DNA of 64,000 nt. Source: Pseudaquabacterium terrae (GTDB taxonomy: Bacteria > Pseudomonadota > Gammaproteobacteria > Burkholderiales > Burkholderiaceae_C). The DNA lies in assembly GCF_013266755.1 (NCBI RefSeq), contig NZ_JABRWJ010000001.1, forward strand, positions 434,001 to 498,000, in the 5' to 3' direction. A program made the position numbers and the translations under genes. The notes beneath the pieces are model-generated. The model was not told the DNA's origin, searched no databases, and saw only the letters and a program-made list of their open reading frames with translations. Below, one piece after another: positions 9,729 through 18,752 of this stretch; position 1 is the first letter of the stretch, and each line of letters begins with the position of its first letter.

Positions 9729-10586
9729 TCACGGCGCCTGGTAGATCCGCACGTGCTCGACTTCGAAGCGCACCGGGAAGATCGCGTCGTCGATCGCCCC
9801 GCCCAGGTCGCCGCCGATGGCCAGGTTCAGGATCAGGAACTGCGGCGCATCGAATGGCCATTGCGCGCTGCCGCTGCCGCGGTTCTCGTACACGTGGTGC
9901 ACGCGGCCGTTGACCGCGAACGTCACGCGATGCGGCGTCCACAGCATCTGGTAGTCGTTGAAGGCGCTGCAGGCCGTGGGCAGCTGCGAGCCGCCGCCGA
10001 CGCCCTGGCCGCCGCTGCCGGAGGTGGTATGCACGGTGCTGAAGACGCGCGTCGGCGCGCTGCCGACGTGTTCCAGGATGTCGAGCTCGCCGGCGGCCGG
10101 CCAGTTGCCGTGGCCCAGCGTCCAGATCGCCGGCCAGGTGCCGGCGCCGCAGGGCATCCTGGCGCGGATCTCGAAGAAGCCGTAGGTCCACGATGCCTTG
10201 CCGCTGGTGATCAGCCGCGCCGAGGTGTACCGCTGGCCGCCCCAGTCAGCCGCCTGGCGCAGTTCTTCGCGCCGCGCGGTGATGACCAGGCGGCCGTCGC
10301 GCACCTCGCTGTTCTCGAGCCGCGCGTGGCCGTAGTACTGCTTCTCGCGGTTGTGCCAGCCGGCCTTGTTCAGGCCGGTGTCGTAGACCCAGCGGCTGGC
10401 GTCGGGCAGGCCGGGCACGTCGAATTCGTCCGACCACACCAGCCGGTAGGTCGGCGGCAGCGTCAAGGTCGTGGCCGTCGGCGCGGGCGGCGGGCTGCCG
10501 GTCGCCGGCACGGTGTCGCCGGTGCCGCCGCAGCCGGTAAGCAAGGCGGCGGCGAGCGCGCCGAAGCGCTGGAAAGGCAAGGACAT
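9729..10586 (-). CDS. GH16 family endo-beta-glucanase, lipoprotein
   Basis: A 285-residue protein. A lipoprotein signal has lipobox LLTGC with Cys19, followed by a Pro/Thr-rich linker to about residue 45. The GH16 jelly-roll domain follows. The catalytic motif GELDILEH supplies Glu167 (nucleophile), Asp169 and Glu172 (acid/base) in the ExDxxE pattern typical of laminarinase-type (beta-1,3 or mixed-linkage) glucanases. Further landmarks are LVWSDEFD and YGFFEIRARMP. It is divergent from the TonB operon and shares an intergenic region with two LacI-type operators, so it is probably induced together with the uptake genes. Confidence 0.92.
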   Translation of the reverse strand: MSLPFQRFGALAAALLTGCGGTGDTVPATGSPPPAPTATTLTLPPTYRLVWSDEFDVPGLPDASRWVYDTGLNKAGWHNREKQYYGHARLENSEVRDGRLVITARREELRQAADWGGQRYTSARLITSGKASWTYGFFEIRARMPCGAGTWPAIWTLGHGNWPAAGELDILEHVGSAPTRVFSTVHTTSGSGGQGVGGGSQLPTACSAFNDYQMLWTPHRVTFAVNGRVHHVYENRGSGSAQWPFDAPQFLILNLAIGGDLGGAIDDAIFPVRFEVEHVRIYQAP

Positions 10587-10625
10587 TCGGGTGTCTCCTA
10601 GGTTCCAAATCTTGAAGGCGCTCTT

Positions 10626-10654
10626 ATTATGCTGAAAGCGCTTTCAAACGCCAA
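10626..10654 (-). promoter_or_regulatory. promoter of the GH16 gene with operator in the spacer
   Basis: Read on the minus strand, TTGGCG (10654-10649; four of six match) and CATAAT (10631-10626; five of six match) are separated by 17 bases. The spacer contains the perfect operator 10633-10646. A repressor bound there would directly occlude RNA polymerase. Confidence 0.55.
10633..10646. promoter_or_regulatory. LacI-type operator (perfect palindrome)
   Basis: TGAAAGCGCTTTCA, identical to the operator at 4018. It lies in the GH16/TonB divergent region, inside the spacer of the predicted GH16 promoter. Its centre is 26 bases from that of the second operator. Confidence 0.78.
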
Positions 10655-10658
10655 CGAC

Positions 10659-10672
10659 TGAAAGCGCTTTCT
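10659..10672. promoter_or_regulatory. LacI-type operator (one mismatch)
   Basis: TGAAAGCGCTTTCT differs from the perfect palindrome only in the last base. It lies on the TonB-receptor side of the divergent region, 122 bases before that gene. I did not find a convincing -35/-10 pair for the receptor, so its exact position relative to the promoter is unknown. Confidence 0.72.
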
Positions 10673-10793
10673 ACGCACCGGAATCCAACGACAACCCTCG
10701 ACCGACACCGAGCGCGGAGGCTTGACGGGCTGCCGCCACTGACCGCCTCCGCGCCACGGGTCCCCAATCGAAAACACACCGGAGACTACGCTG

Positions 10794-13700
10794 ATGAATC
10801 CCTTGCCCTCGGCCCGTTCGGCTCACGGCCCGCGCCCGATCTTCCGCATCACGGCGCTGGCGGCGGCCTGCGGGCTGGTGTGCAGCGGGGCTGCGTTGGC
10901 GCAGACCGCGGCCGCGCCGCCGGCAGCGGCGGCGTCCGCCGCGGCGCCTGCGGCGGCCGCCTCCGCGGTCCCGCCCACGCTGCTCGCGCAGGCCGCAACC
11001 GTGGCGCCGGTGGCCCAGGCCGGCACCCTGCAGCAGCCGATGACCGTCGTCATCACCGGCATCCGCCGCAGCCTCGAGTCGGCGATGGACCTGAAGCGCA
11101 ATGCGCAGGGCGTGGTCGACGGCATCGTCGCCGAGGACATCGGCAAGTTCCCCGACACCAACCTCGCCGAATCGATGCAGCGCATCACCGGCGTGTCGAT
11201 CGACCGCACGATCGGCGAGGGCTCGGCGATCACGGTGCGCGGCGTCGGGCCGGACTTCAACCTCGTGCTGCTCAATGGGCGCCAGATGCCGGCGTCGAGC
11301 ATCGCCGACACCGCGCCATCGAATTCGCGCGCCTTCGACTTCGCGAACCTGGCGTCCGAGTCGGTGTCGGCGATCGAGGTCTACAAGACCAGCCGCGCCA
11401 GCTCGCCCGCCGGCGGCATCGGCGCGACGGTGAACATCAAGACCGCGCGGCCGCTGGAGAATCCCGGCCTGCGCGCGAGCGTCGGCATCAAGGGCGTCAA
11501 GGACGATTCCAACGACCGCCTGCCGAGCAGCCTGCAGGGCAGCTCGGTCACCCCCGAGATCTCGGGCATCTTCAGCAACACCTTCGCCGACGGCCGCTTC
11601 GGCATCGCGATCAGCGCCAGCTACCAGGAGCGCGACCTCGGCTTCAACCAGGCCGCGGTGCCGAACGGCTGGCGCGCCTTCAAGGGCGACGAGAACAACT
11701 GGGGCACGATTCCGCAGCCCGGCACGCCCGGCAGCGAGAACATCACCAACCGGCCCGGCCCGAACGACATCTACTCGGTACCGCAGAACCTGCTCTACAG
11801 CTTCAACGGCGTGCAGCGCAAGCGCACCAACGGCCAGCTGGCGCTGCAGTTCGAGCCCTTCAAGGGCCTGCGCGCGACGCTGGACCACACGTATTCCGAG
11901 AACAAGATCCAGACCAAGCGCAACGAGCTGTCGGCGTGGTTCAACTTCGGCCCCACGGTGACCAAGTGGACCGACGGCCCGGCCGCCGCGCCGACCTTCT
12001 ATTCGGAGATCATCAACCCGCCGACCAGCGACATCGCGATGGCCGGCGCGCTGTACGCCACGCGCAACGAGAACAAGTCGACCGGCTTCAACCTGGCCTG
12101 GAAAGCGAGCGACAAGCTCGGCTTCGAGTTCGACATCCACCAGTCCACCGCCACCTCGGGCGCCGACAGCCCCTACGGCTCGAACTCGGTGCTCGGCGCG
12201 GCCAGCTTCAATCGCGGCACGACCTCGGTCGATTTCACGCGCGACTTCCCGGTGCTCAGCATCCAGGGTTCGCAGCTCGACGCATCGAAAATGATGGTCA
12301 CCGGCTCGTCCTTCCGCAACAGCTACATGAAGTCGGGCGTCGACCAGGCCCAGGCGTCGGGCAAGTGGAAGATCCGCGAGGAGTCGGAGCTCCGGTTCGG
12401 CCTCGCGGCCACCCGCGTCGAGAACCGCACGGCCTTCTCGAACGTGCAGCGCGACACCTGGGGCGGCGCGACGAATCCGGGCGACTATCCCGATGACCTG
12501 TGGCGCGCCGACACCGTGCGCCAGTACTTCGGCCAGATCTCGGGCAGCGGCGATCCCGCACTGTTCAACCAGTTCTACGTCTGGGACTTCGAGAAGGTGC
12601 GCGCGATCGCCGCGCAGGTCGGCGGCGACCCGTCGCTGTACCTCGCGTCGAACGCCTTCACGACCGACCGCCGCGTCAAGGAGAACTCCGACAGCGCCTA
12701 CCTGCAGTTCGACCAGGACTGGGAATGGGGCGTGCCGATGCATGCCGCGCTCGGCGTGCGCTACGAGCGGACCAAGATCACGTCGACCGCGCTGGTGCCC
12801 ACCGCCACCGGCATCCTGTGGACCGGCAACAACGAGTTCTCGGTCCAGTTCGGCCAGCCGGGGTTCACGACCTTGAGCGGCGACTACAAGTACTTCCTGC
12901 CGAGCCTGGACTTCGATGCCGAGCTGAACGACCGCATGAAGCTGCGCGCGAGTTATGGCGAGAGCATCGGCCGGCCGCAGTGGCACCACATCCAGGGCGG
13001 CCAGACGCTGACGCAGCTGGCCCGCATCAACGGCGGCACCGGCGCGCAAGGCAACCCGGGGCTGAAGCCGCTGAAGGCCAAGAACTTCGATCTGTCGTTC
13101 GAGTACTACTACGCCAAGTCGAGCTATGCGGCGCTGGGCCTGTTCCACAAGACCATCGACAACTTCGTCGGCGTGACGACGGTGAACCAGACGCCGTTCA
13201 ATCTCCATACGCCGGCCGGCGGCGCGCTGTTCAACGAGGCGGTGCAAAGCGGCTGCGTGCAGGGCGACCTGACCTGCATCCGCAACTACATCTTCCGCAC
13301 CCACAACGGCCGCAACGGTGTCGTGCGCACCGGCACCGATCCGAACGGCAACGAGCAGGGCACGATCGCCGGCCAGCCGGGCGACCCGATCGCGACCTTC
13401 GCGATCACCATCCCGGCGAACCAGCGCTCGTCGAAATTGAAGGGCCTGGAGTTCAACATCCAGCACGTGTTCGGCAACTCCGGCTTCGGCGTCTCGGCCA
13501 ACTTCACGAAGGTCAAGTCGGGGCTGGAGTACAACAACGCGAGCCTCGGTGAACAGTTCCCGCTGGTCGGGCTGTCGGATTCGGCCAACTTCGTCGGCTT
13601 CTACGAGGACAACAAGTTCTCGGTGCGCGCGGCCTACAACTGGCGCGACAAGTTCCTGGCCAACGTCGTCGACGGCAGCGGCCTGCCGAACCCGGTCTAC

Positions 13701-13886
13701 ACCGAGGCCTACGGCCAGTGGGACGTGACGCTGGGCTACAAGATCACCGACAACCTCACCGTGCAGGCCGAGGTGATCAACCTGACCGACGAGATCCAGC
13801 GCCAGCACGGCCGGCGCAAGGAGCAATTGCTCGGTGTGACGCAGACCGGCCGGCGCTACATGTTCGGGGCACGCTGGCAGTTCTGA
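10794..13886 (+). CDS. TonB-dependent receptor (glycan-type)
   Basis: A 1030-residue outer-membrane receptor. A signal peptide (core ITALAAACGLVCSGAALA) is followed by an unusually long Ala/Pro-rich linker to about residue 80. The TonB box region (MTVVITGIRRSLESAMDLKR) and plug domain come next (FPDTNLAESMQRITGVSIDR, ITVRGVGPDFNLVLLNGR). The rest is a beta-barrel ending in RRYMFGARWQF with the C-terminal aromatic residue needed for assembly. The plug wording is that of the large TonB receptors used for oligosaccharides in Xanthomonas- and Caulobacter-type bacteria. It heads the halogenase/SapC/cupin operon and faces GH16, so it likely imports beta-glucan oligomers. Confidence 0.94.
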   Translation: MNPLPSARSAHGPRPIFRITALAAACGLVCSGAALAQTAAAPPAAAASAAAPAAAASAVPPTLLAQAATVAPVAQAGTLQQPMTVVITGIRRSLESAMDLKRNAQGVVDGIVAEDIGKFPDTNLAESMQRITGVSIDRTIGEGSAITVRGVGPDFNLVLLNGRQMPASSIADTAPSNSRAFDFANLASESVSAIEVYKTSRASSPAGGIGATVNIKTARPLENPGLRASVGIKGVKDDSNDRLPSSLQGSSVTPEISGIFSNTFADGRFGIAISASYQERDLGFNQAAVPNGWRAFKGDENNWGTIPQPGTPGSENITNRPGPNDIYSVPQNLLYSFNGVQRKRTNGQLALQFEPFKGLRATLDHTYSENKIQTKRNELSAWFNFGPTVTKWTDGPAAAPTFYSEIINPPTSDIAMAGALYATRNENKSTGFNLAWKASDKLGFEFDIHQSTATSGADSPYGSNSVLGAASFNRGTTSVDFTRDFPVLSIQGSQLDASKMMVTGSSFRNSYMKSGVDQAQASGKWKIREESELRFGLAATRVENRTAFSNVQRDTWGGATNPGDYPDDLWRADTVRQYFGQISGSGDPALFNQFYVWDFEKVRAIAAQVGGDPSLYLASNAFTTDRRVKENSDSAYLQFDQDWEWGVPMHAALGVRYERTKITSTALVPTATGILWTGNNEFSVQFGQPGFTTLSGDYKYFLPSLDFDAELNDRMKLRASYGESIGRPQWHHIQGGQTLTQLARINGGTGAQGNPGLKPLKAKNFDLSFEYYYAKSSYAALGLFHKTIDNFVGVTTVNQTPFNLHTPAGGALFNEAVQSGCVQGDLTCIRNYIFRTHNGRNGVVRTGTDPNGNEQGTIAGQPGDPIATFAITIPANQRSSKLKGLEFNIQHVFGNSGFGVSANFTKVKSGLEYNNASLGEQFPLVGLSDSANFVGFYEDNKFSVRAAYNWRDKFLANVVDGSGLPNPVYTEAYGQWDVTLGYKITDNLTVQAEVINLTDEIQRQHGRRKEQLLGVTQTGRRYMFGARWQF

Positions 13887-13898
13887 GGAGGGCGAGGG

Positions 13899-15449
13899 AT
13901 GAGCAGCAGCGTCCGCCAGGTGATCATCGTCGGCGGCGGTTCGGCCGGCTGGCTGGTGGCGGGCGTGCTCGCCGCGCGCCACCGCTCGGCCGATGCCGAC
14001 GGCTTGCGCGTGACGCTGCTGGAGTCGCCCGACAAGGCGCCGATCGGCGTCGGCGAGGGCACCTGGCCGACGATGCGCGACACGCTGCGCACCATCGGCG
14101 TCAGCGAATCGGACCTGGTGCGCGAATGCGACGCGACCTTCAAGCAGGGCTCGCGCTTCGACCGCTGGATCGGCGGGCGCGATCCGCAGCGCGACGGTGA
14201 TCGCTACTACCACCCGTTCTCGCTGCCACAGGGCTACGGCGATGCGGACCTGGTCGCCGGCTGGCTGCGGCAGCATGCCGATGTGCCGTTCGCCGACCTG
14301 GTCGGCCCGCAGCCGCACCTGTGCGCGCAGCACCGCGCGCCGAAGCAGGCGCAAACGCCGGAGTACGCGTCGATCGCGAATTACGCCTACCACTTCGATG
14401 CCGGCAAGTTCGGGCCCTTTCTGCGCCGGCACTGCGTCGAGCGGCTCGGCGTGCGGCATGTGCTCGACGAGATGGTCGAGGTGCTGTCGCACGACAACAG
14501 CGACATCGCTGCGCTGAAGACGCGTGACCACGGCGTGCTGGCGGCTGACCTGTTCGTCGACTGCACCGGCATGCCCTCGCTGCTGCTGGGCCGGCACTAC
14601 GGCGTGCCGCTGGTGTCGCAGCGCCATGTGCTGTTCTGCGACACGGCGCTGGCATTGCAGGCGCCGTACTCGCGTGACGACCACCCGATCGCCTCGCAGA
14701 CGATCTCGACCGCGCAAGCGAGCGGCTGGATCTGGGACATCGGGCTGTCGAGCCGGCGCGGCATTGGTCACGTCTACTCGAGCGCCCACACCAGCGACGA
14801 CGCGGCCGCGGACGCGCTGCTGCGCTACATCGAGGCCCATGGCGGCCCGAAGAACGCCGGCACGCCGCGCAAGATCGGCTTCACGCCCGGCCACCGCGAG
14901 CGCTTCTGGCACCGCAACTGCGTCGCGATCGGCCTGTCGGCCGGCTTCATCGAGCCGCTCGAAGCCTCGGCGCTGGCGCTGATCGAGCTCTCGGCCGCGA
15001 TGCTCGCCGACGACCTGCCGGCGACGCGCGAGGCGGTCGACATCTGCGCGCGCCGCTTCAACGAGTGCTTCAGCTACCGCTGGGGCCGCATCATCGAGTT
15101 CCTGAAGCTGCACTACGTGCTGTCGCAGCGCGCCGACAGCGAGTTCTGGCGCGACAACCGGCGCGCGGAATCAATACCGGAGCGGCTGCGCGAGATGCTG
15201 CTGCTGTGGCGTCACCGCAGCCCGTCGCGCTACGACCTGCAGCGCATCGACGAGGTGTTTCCGTCGGCGAGCTGGCAATACGTGCTGTACGGCATGGGCT
15301 TCCGGCCCGAGGCGCTGCCGAGGCACGCGGCCGCGGCCGATGAACATTTCCACGCTGCCGCGGAACTGACGCGCCGCATGCTCGGCGCGCTGCCCGACCA
15401 CCGCACGCTGATCGATCACATCAAGCTGCACGGCCAATCGACGATTTAA
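13899..15449 (+). CDS. tryptophan halogenase family flavoprotein (first copy)
   Basis: A 516-residue flavin-dependent halogenase-family protein. The FAD-binding motif GGGSAGW is at residues 12-18. Lys82 in the TFKQG context aligns with the catalytic lysine of RebH/PrnA (Lys79). GFIEPLEAS (about 349-357) matches the family GFxEPLEST motif. The WxWxIP motif is altered: it reads WIWDIG (277-282), with Gly replacing Pro. GVGEGTWP replaces the usual GVGEATIP. The substrate is unknown; homologues in TonB loci are usually annotated only as halogenases. It starts 12 bases after the receptor stop, behind a GGAGGG ribosome site. Confidence 0.87.
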   Translation: MSSSVRQVIIVGGGSAGWLVAGVLAARHRSADADGLRVTLLESPDKAPIGVGEGTWPTMRDTLRTIGVSESDLVRECDATFKQGSRFDRWIGGRDPQRDGDRYYHPFSLPQGYGDADLVAGWLRQHADVPFADLVGPQPHLCAQHRAPKQAQTPEYASIANYAYHFDAGKFGPFLRRHCVERLGVRHVLDEMVEVLSHDNSDIAALKTRDHGVLAADLFVDCTGMPSLLLGRHYGVPLVSQRHVLFCDTALALQAPYSRDDHPIASQTISTAQASGWIWDIGLSSRRGIGHVYSSAHTSDDAAADALLRYIEAHGGPKNAGTPRKIGFTPGHRERFWHRNCVAIGLSAGFIEPLEASALALIELSAAMLADDLPATREAVDICARRFNECFSYRWGRIIEFLKLHYVLSQRADSEFWRDNRRAESIPERLREMLLLWRHRSPSRYDLQRIDEVFPSASWQYVLYGMGFRPEALPRHAAAADEHFHAAAELTRRMLGALPDHRTLIDHIKLHGQSTI

Positions 15450-15458
15450 GACCAGCCC

Positions 15459-16163
15459 ATGACCCGCCCCGCACTGCTCAACAACATCGACCACCGCGAT
15501 CTGCGTGTGAAGACCGACCGCGCCGAGCACTTCGGCGACGCCGTGATGTCGGCCGTGACCTTCCCGGCCGAGTTCCGCAGCGTGCAGGCGCACTATCCGA
15601 TCGTCTTTCAGAAGACCGCTGACGGCACGGGCTTCCAGCCGCTCGCGCTGTTCGGGTTCGAGGCAGGCGAGAACCTGTTCCTCGGCTCGCAGGGTTGGGA
15701 CGCGCCGTATGTCCCGATGGCGATCGAGCGTGACCCGTTTCTGATCGGCCGCGACGGGGATTCGTTGCTGATGCACGTCGACCTCGACAGCCCGCGGCTG
15801 GGTGTGAACGGTGCCGGCGGTGAAGCGCTGTTCCGGGCCCATGGCGGCACCACCGACTACCTCGACCGCATGAACTCGGTGCTGCTCGCGTTGCACGAAG
15901 GGCTGCAGGCCACGCCGGCCTTCATCACCACGCTGCTCGAGCTGCGGCTGCTGGAATCCTTCGTCTTCGACGTCGAGCTCGACGACGGCTCGACGCACCG
16001 GCTGGCCGGCTTCTACACGATCGACGAGGACCGGCTCGCCGCGCTCGACGGCGCGGTGCTCGAGCGCCTGCAGCGCGCCGGCCAGCTGATGCCGATCTAC
16101 ATGGCGGTGGCGTCGCTGTCGAACTTCCGCACACTGGTCGAGCGCCGCAACCGTCGCTCGTAG
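15459..16163 (+). CDS. SapC family protein
   Basis: A 234-residue protein that matches the SapC family, named after a Campylobacter surface-layer gene cluster. Landmarks are the N-terminal region HRDLRV, FPAEFRSVQAHYPIVF, ALFGFEAGENLF, and WDAPYVPMAIERDPF. The biochemical role is not established to my knowledge. In Proteobacteria it is often placed beside a TonB receptor, halogenase-like proteins and a cupin, exactly as here. It starts 10 bases after the halogenase-like gene. Confidence 0.85.
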   Translation: MTRPALLNNIDHRDLRVKTDRAEHFGDAVMSAVTFPAEFRSVQAHYPIVFQKTADGTGFQPLALFGFEAGENLFLGSQGWDAPYVPMAIERDPFLIGRDGDSLLMHVDLDSPRLGVNGAGGEALFRAHGGTTDYLDRMNSVLLALHEGLQATPAFITTLLELRLLESFVFDVELDDGSTHRLAGFYTIDEDRLAALDGAVLERLQRAGQLMPIYMAVASLSNFRTLVERRNRRS

Positions 16164-16171
16164 CACGCACC

Positions 16172-17194
16172 ATGAGCGTCCACCTGCCGATGCCGACGCC
16201 GGTGCGCGAGATCACCGGCATCGATCCGGCCGCGCTGCCCGACGAGCTGTTGCAGTCCACCGAGCCGGTGGTCGTGCGCGGCCTGGTGCGGCATTGGCCG
16301 GCTGTGCAGGCCGCGCTCGCATCCGGCGCTGCCGTCTCGCAGCTGCTGCGCCGCTGCTGGCGCGACGCCACCGTCAACGCCTGGATCGGTGCGCCGGAGA
16401 TCGAGGGCCGCTTCTTCTACGACGCTCAGTTCAGCGGCTTCAACTTCCATGCCGAGCGGCTGCCGCTGGGCAGCGTGCTCGATGCGCTGGCACGGCACCA
16501 CGCCGACCCGCGGCCGCCATCGCTCTACGTCGGCTCGACGACGATCGACACCTGCCTGCCGGGTTTCCGCGATGACAACGACCTCGGGTTCGGCAAGCTG
16601 CAGCCGTTGATGAGCCTGTGGCTCGGCAATCGCACGCGCATCGCCGCGCACCAGGACCTGCCGGCGAACCTGGCTTGCGTGGTCGCCGGGCGGCGGCGCT
16701 TCACGCTGTTCGAGCCCGGGGAGGTCGGCAACCTGTACATCGGCCCCCTCGATTTCACGCCGGCCGGCCAGCCGGTGAGCCTGGTCGACATCACCGCGCC
16801 GGACCTCGATCGTTTTCCGCGTTATGCCGATGCCGCGCGGCGCGCCCGCGGCGCCGAGCTCGCTCCGGGCGATGCGATCCTCATTCCCAGCCTGTGGTGG
16901 CACCACGTCGAGGCCACCACGCCCTTCAACGCGCTGGTGAACTACTGGTGGCGCGACACGCCCGAGCACATGGACGCGCCGGTCGCCGCGCTGCTGCACA
17001 CCATCCTGTGCGTGCGCGAGCTGCCGCCGGAGCAGCGCCGCGCCTGGCAGCAGCTGTTCGAGCATTACGTCTTCGCGGCCGATGCATCGACCGCTGCGCA
17101 TATCCCGGAGCATGCACGCGGCGTGCTGAAGCCGCTGGATGCCGAAGCCTCGCGCCGCCTGCGCGCGCAACTGCTGCAGAAGCTCAACCGCTGA
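16172..17194 (+). CDS. cupin-like (JmjC/Cupin_8) protein, putative Fe(II)/2-oxoglutarate oxygenase
   Basis: A 340-residue protein with a JmjC-type jelly roll. Metal ligands are suggested by His160 and Asp162 (AAHQDLP, an HxD pair) and a distal His in LWWHHVEA (244-245). The fold is further indicated by RRRFTLFEP and the closing NYWWRDTP. Family members hydroxylate proteins or small molecules; the substrate is not known here. It lies between SapC and the second halogenase-like gene with short spacings (8 and 10 bases), so it is part of the receptor operon. Confidence 0.85.
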   Translation: MSVHLPMPTPVREITGIDPAALPDELLQSTEPVVVRGLVRHWPAVQAALASGAAVSQLLRRCWRDATVNAWIGAPEIEGRFFYDAQFSGFNFHAERLPLGSVLDALARHHADPRPPSLYVGSTTIDTCLPGFRDDNDLGFGKLQPLMSLWLGNRTRIAAHQDLPANLACVVAGRRRFTLFEPGEVGNLYIGPLDFTPAGQPVSLVDITAPDLDRFPRYADAARRARGAELAPGDAILIPSLWWHHVEATTPFNALVNYWWRDTPEHMDAPVAALLHTILCVRELPPEQRRAWQQLFEHYVFAADASTAAHIPEHARGVLKPLDAEASRRLRAQLLQKLNR

Positions 17195-17204
17195 GGTGAT
17201 CACG

Positions 17205-18752
17205 ATGCAACCGACCCCGCCCACCCCGACCCGCCGCATCGTGATCGCCGGCGGCGGCACCGCCGGCTGGATGGTGGCGGCCTGCCTGGCGAAGACGCTG
17301 GGCAGGAAGCTCGACATCACGCTGGTCGAGTCCGACGAGATCGGCACCGTCGGCGTCGGCGAGGCGACGATCCCGACGCTGCTGCTGTTCCACGAGCTGC
17401 TCGGCATCAACGAGCAGGAGTTCATGGCCGCGACGCTGGCCACCTTCAAGCTCGGCATCGGCTTCGAGCACTGGCGCGCGCCCGGCCACCAGTACATCCA
17501 TTCCTTCGGCCTGACCGGCCGCGACCACTGGACCGCCGGCTTCCAGCATTTCTGGCTGAAGGGCCGCGAGCGTGGCCTGGCCTCGGCCGAGTACGGCGAC
17601 TACTGCACCGAGCATCGCGCCGCGCGCGAGAACCGCTTCGCGCACCTGCCGAAGGCCGGCATGAACTACGCGTTCCACCTCGACGCGACGCGGTATGCGC
17701 GCTTCCTGCGCAGCTTCAGCGAGCCGCTGGGCGTCAAGCGTGTCGAGGGCAAGATCGTCGACGTGCTGAAGCACGCCGACTCGGGCCACATCCGCGCACT
17801 GAAGCTCGATCGCGGCGCCGAGATCGCGGGCGACCTCTTCATCGACTGCACCGGCTTCCGGGCGCTCTTGATCGGCACGACGATGGGCGTGCGCTACGAG
17901 GACTGGTCGCACTGGCTGCCCTGCGACAGCGCGGTCGCCGCGCAGACGGCCTCGGTGGGCGAAGCGGTGCCGTACACGCGCTCGATCGCCCACGAATGCG
18001 GCTGGCAATGGCGCATTCCGCTGCAGCACCGGGTCGGCAACGGCATGGTCTACGCAAGCCGCTACCTCGACGACGACGCGGCCAAGGCGACACTGCTGCA
18101 ACGCGTGCAGGGCGAGGTGCTGGCGCCGCCGCGGGTGCTGAAGTTCCGCCCCGGCCAGCGCGAGGAAGCCTGGCGCGGCAACTGCGTCGCGATCGGCCTG
18201 GCCGGCGGTTTCATCGAGCCGCTGGAGTCGACCAGCATCCACCTGATCCAGCGCGGCGTGATCCGGCTGCTGCAGCTGTTCCCCTCGGACGGCATCTGCG
18301 CGGCCGACGTCGACGAATACAACCGCCAGACGCGCTGGGAGATGAAGCACATCCGCGACTTCATCGTGCTGCACTACCACGTGACCCAGCGCGACGACAC
18401 GCCGTTCTGGCGCGACTGCCGCAGCATGGACATTCCGGCGTCGCTGCGCCAGCGCATCGAGCTGTTCCAGGAGAGCGGCCGCGTCTTTCGCGCGCCGAAC
18501 GAGCTGTTCGCCGAGAACTCGTGGATCCAGGTGATGCTGGGGCAGGGCATCGTGCCGCGGCGGCCGAATGCAACGGCCGACATGATGGGCGACGAGGAGC
18601 TGCGGCATTTCCTCGAGGGCATTCGCATGGGCGTCGAGCGCACAGTAATGCCACTGCCGCGGCACGAGGCCTATGTGCGCGAGTATTGCGGCGCGGTGGC
18701 GCAGCCGGCCGGCGTGCCGGCGGCTGCGCCGGCGCTGGCCGTGCCGAGGTGA
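17205..18752 (+). CDS. tryptophan halogenase family flavoprotein (second copy)
   Basis: A 515-residue paralogue of the protein at 13899 but closer to the classic family. FAD motif GGGTAGWM (17-24), GVGEATIP (50-57), Lys82 in TFKLG (aligned with catalytic Lys79 of RebH), an intact WQWRIP (267-272) and GFIEPLESTS are all present. The complete motif set makes a functional flavin enzyme likely, but the substrate is unknown and need not be tryptophan. No flavin reductase gene is nearby. I chose the ATG at 17205, which follows the cupin stop by 10 bases. The stop overlaps the deacetylase start. Confidence 0.9.
   Translation: MQPTPPTPTRRIVIAGGGTAGWMVAACLAKTLGRKLDITLVESDEIGTVGVGEATIPTLLLFHELLGINEQEFMAATLATFKLGIGFEHWRAPGHQYIHSFGLTGRDHWTAGFQHFWLKGRERGLASAEYGDYCTEHRAARENRFAHLPKAGMNYAFHLDATRYARFLRSFSEPLGVKRVEGKIVDVLKHADSGHIRALKLDRGAEIAGDLFIDCTGFRALLIGTTMGVRYEDWSHWLPCDSAVAAQTASVGEAVPYTRSIAHECGWQWRIPLQHRVGNGMVYASRYLDDDAAKATLLQRVQGEVLAPPRVLKFRPGQREEAWRGNCVAIGLAGGFIEPLESTSIHLIQRGVIRLLQLFPSDGICAADVDEYNRQTRWEMKHIRDFIVLHYHVTQRDDTPFWRDCRSMDIPASLRQRIELFQESGRVFRAPNELFAENSWIQVMLGQGIVPRRPNATADMMGDEELRHFLEGIRMGVERTVMPLPRHEAYVREYCGAVAQPAGVPAAAPALAVPR

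Noticed and set aside
10671-15113. A 1480-codon open frame on the minus strand opposite the TonB receptor and first halogenase-like gene
   Set aside because: It is rich in Arg, Ala, Val and Gln with no domain logic, and lies antisense to two well-supported genes. Such frames arise from strong third-position GC bias.
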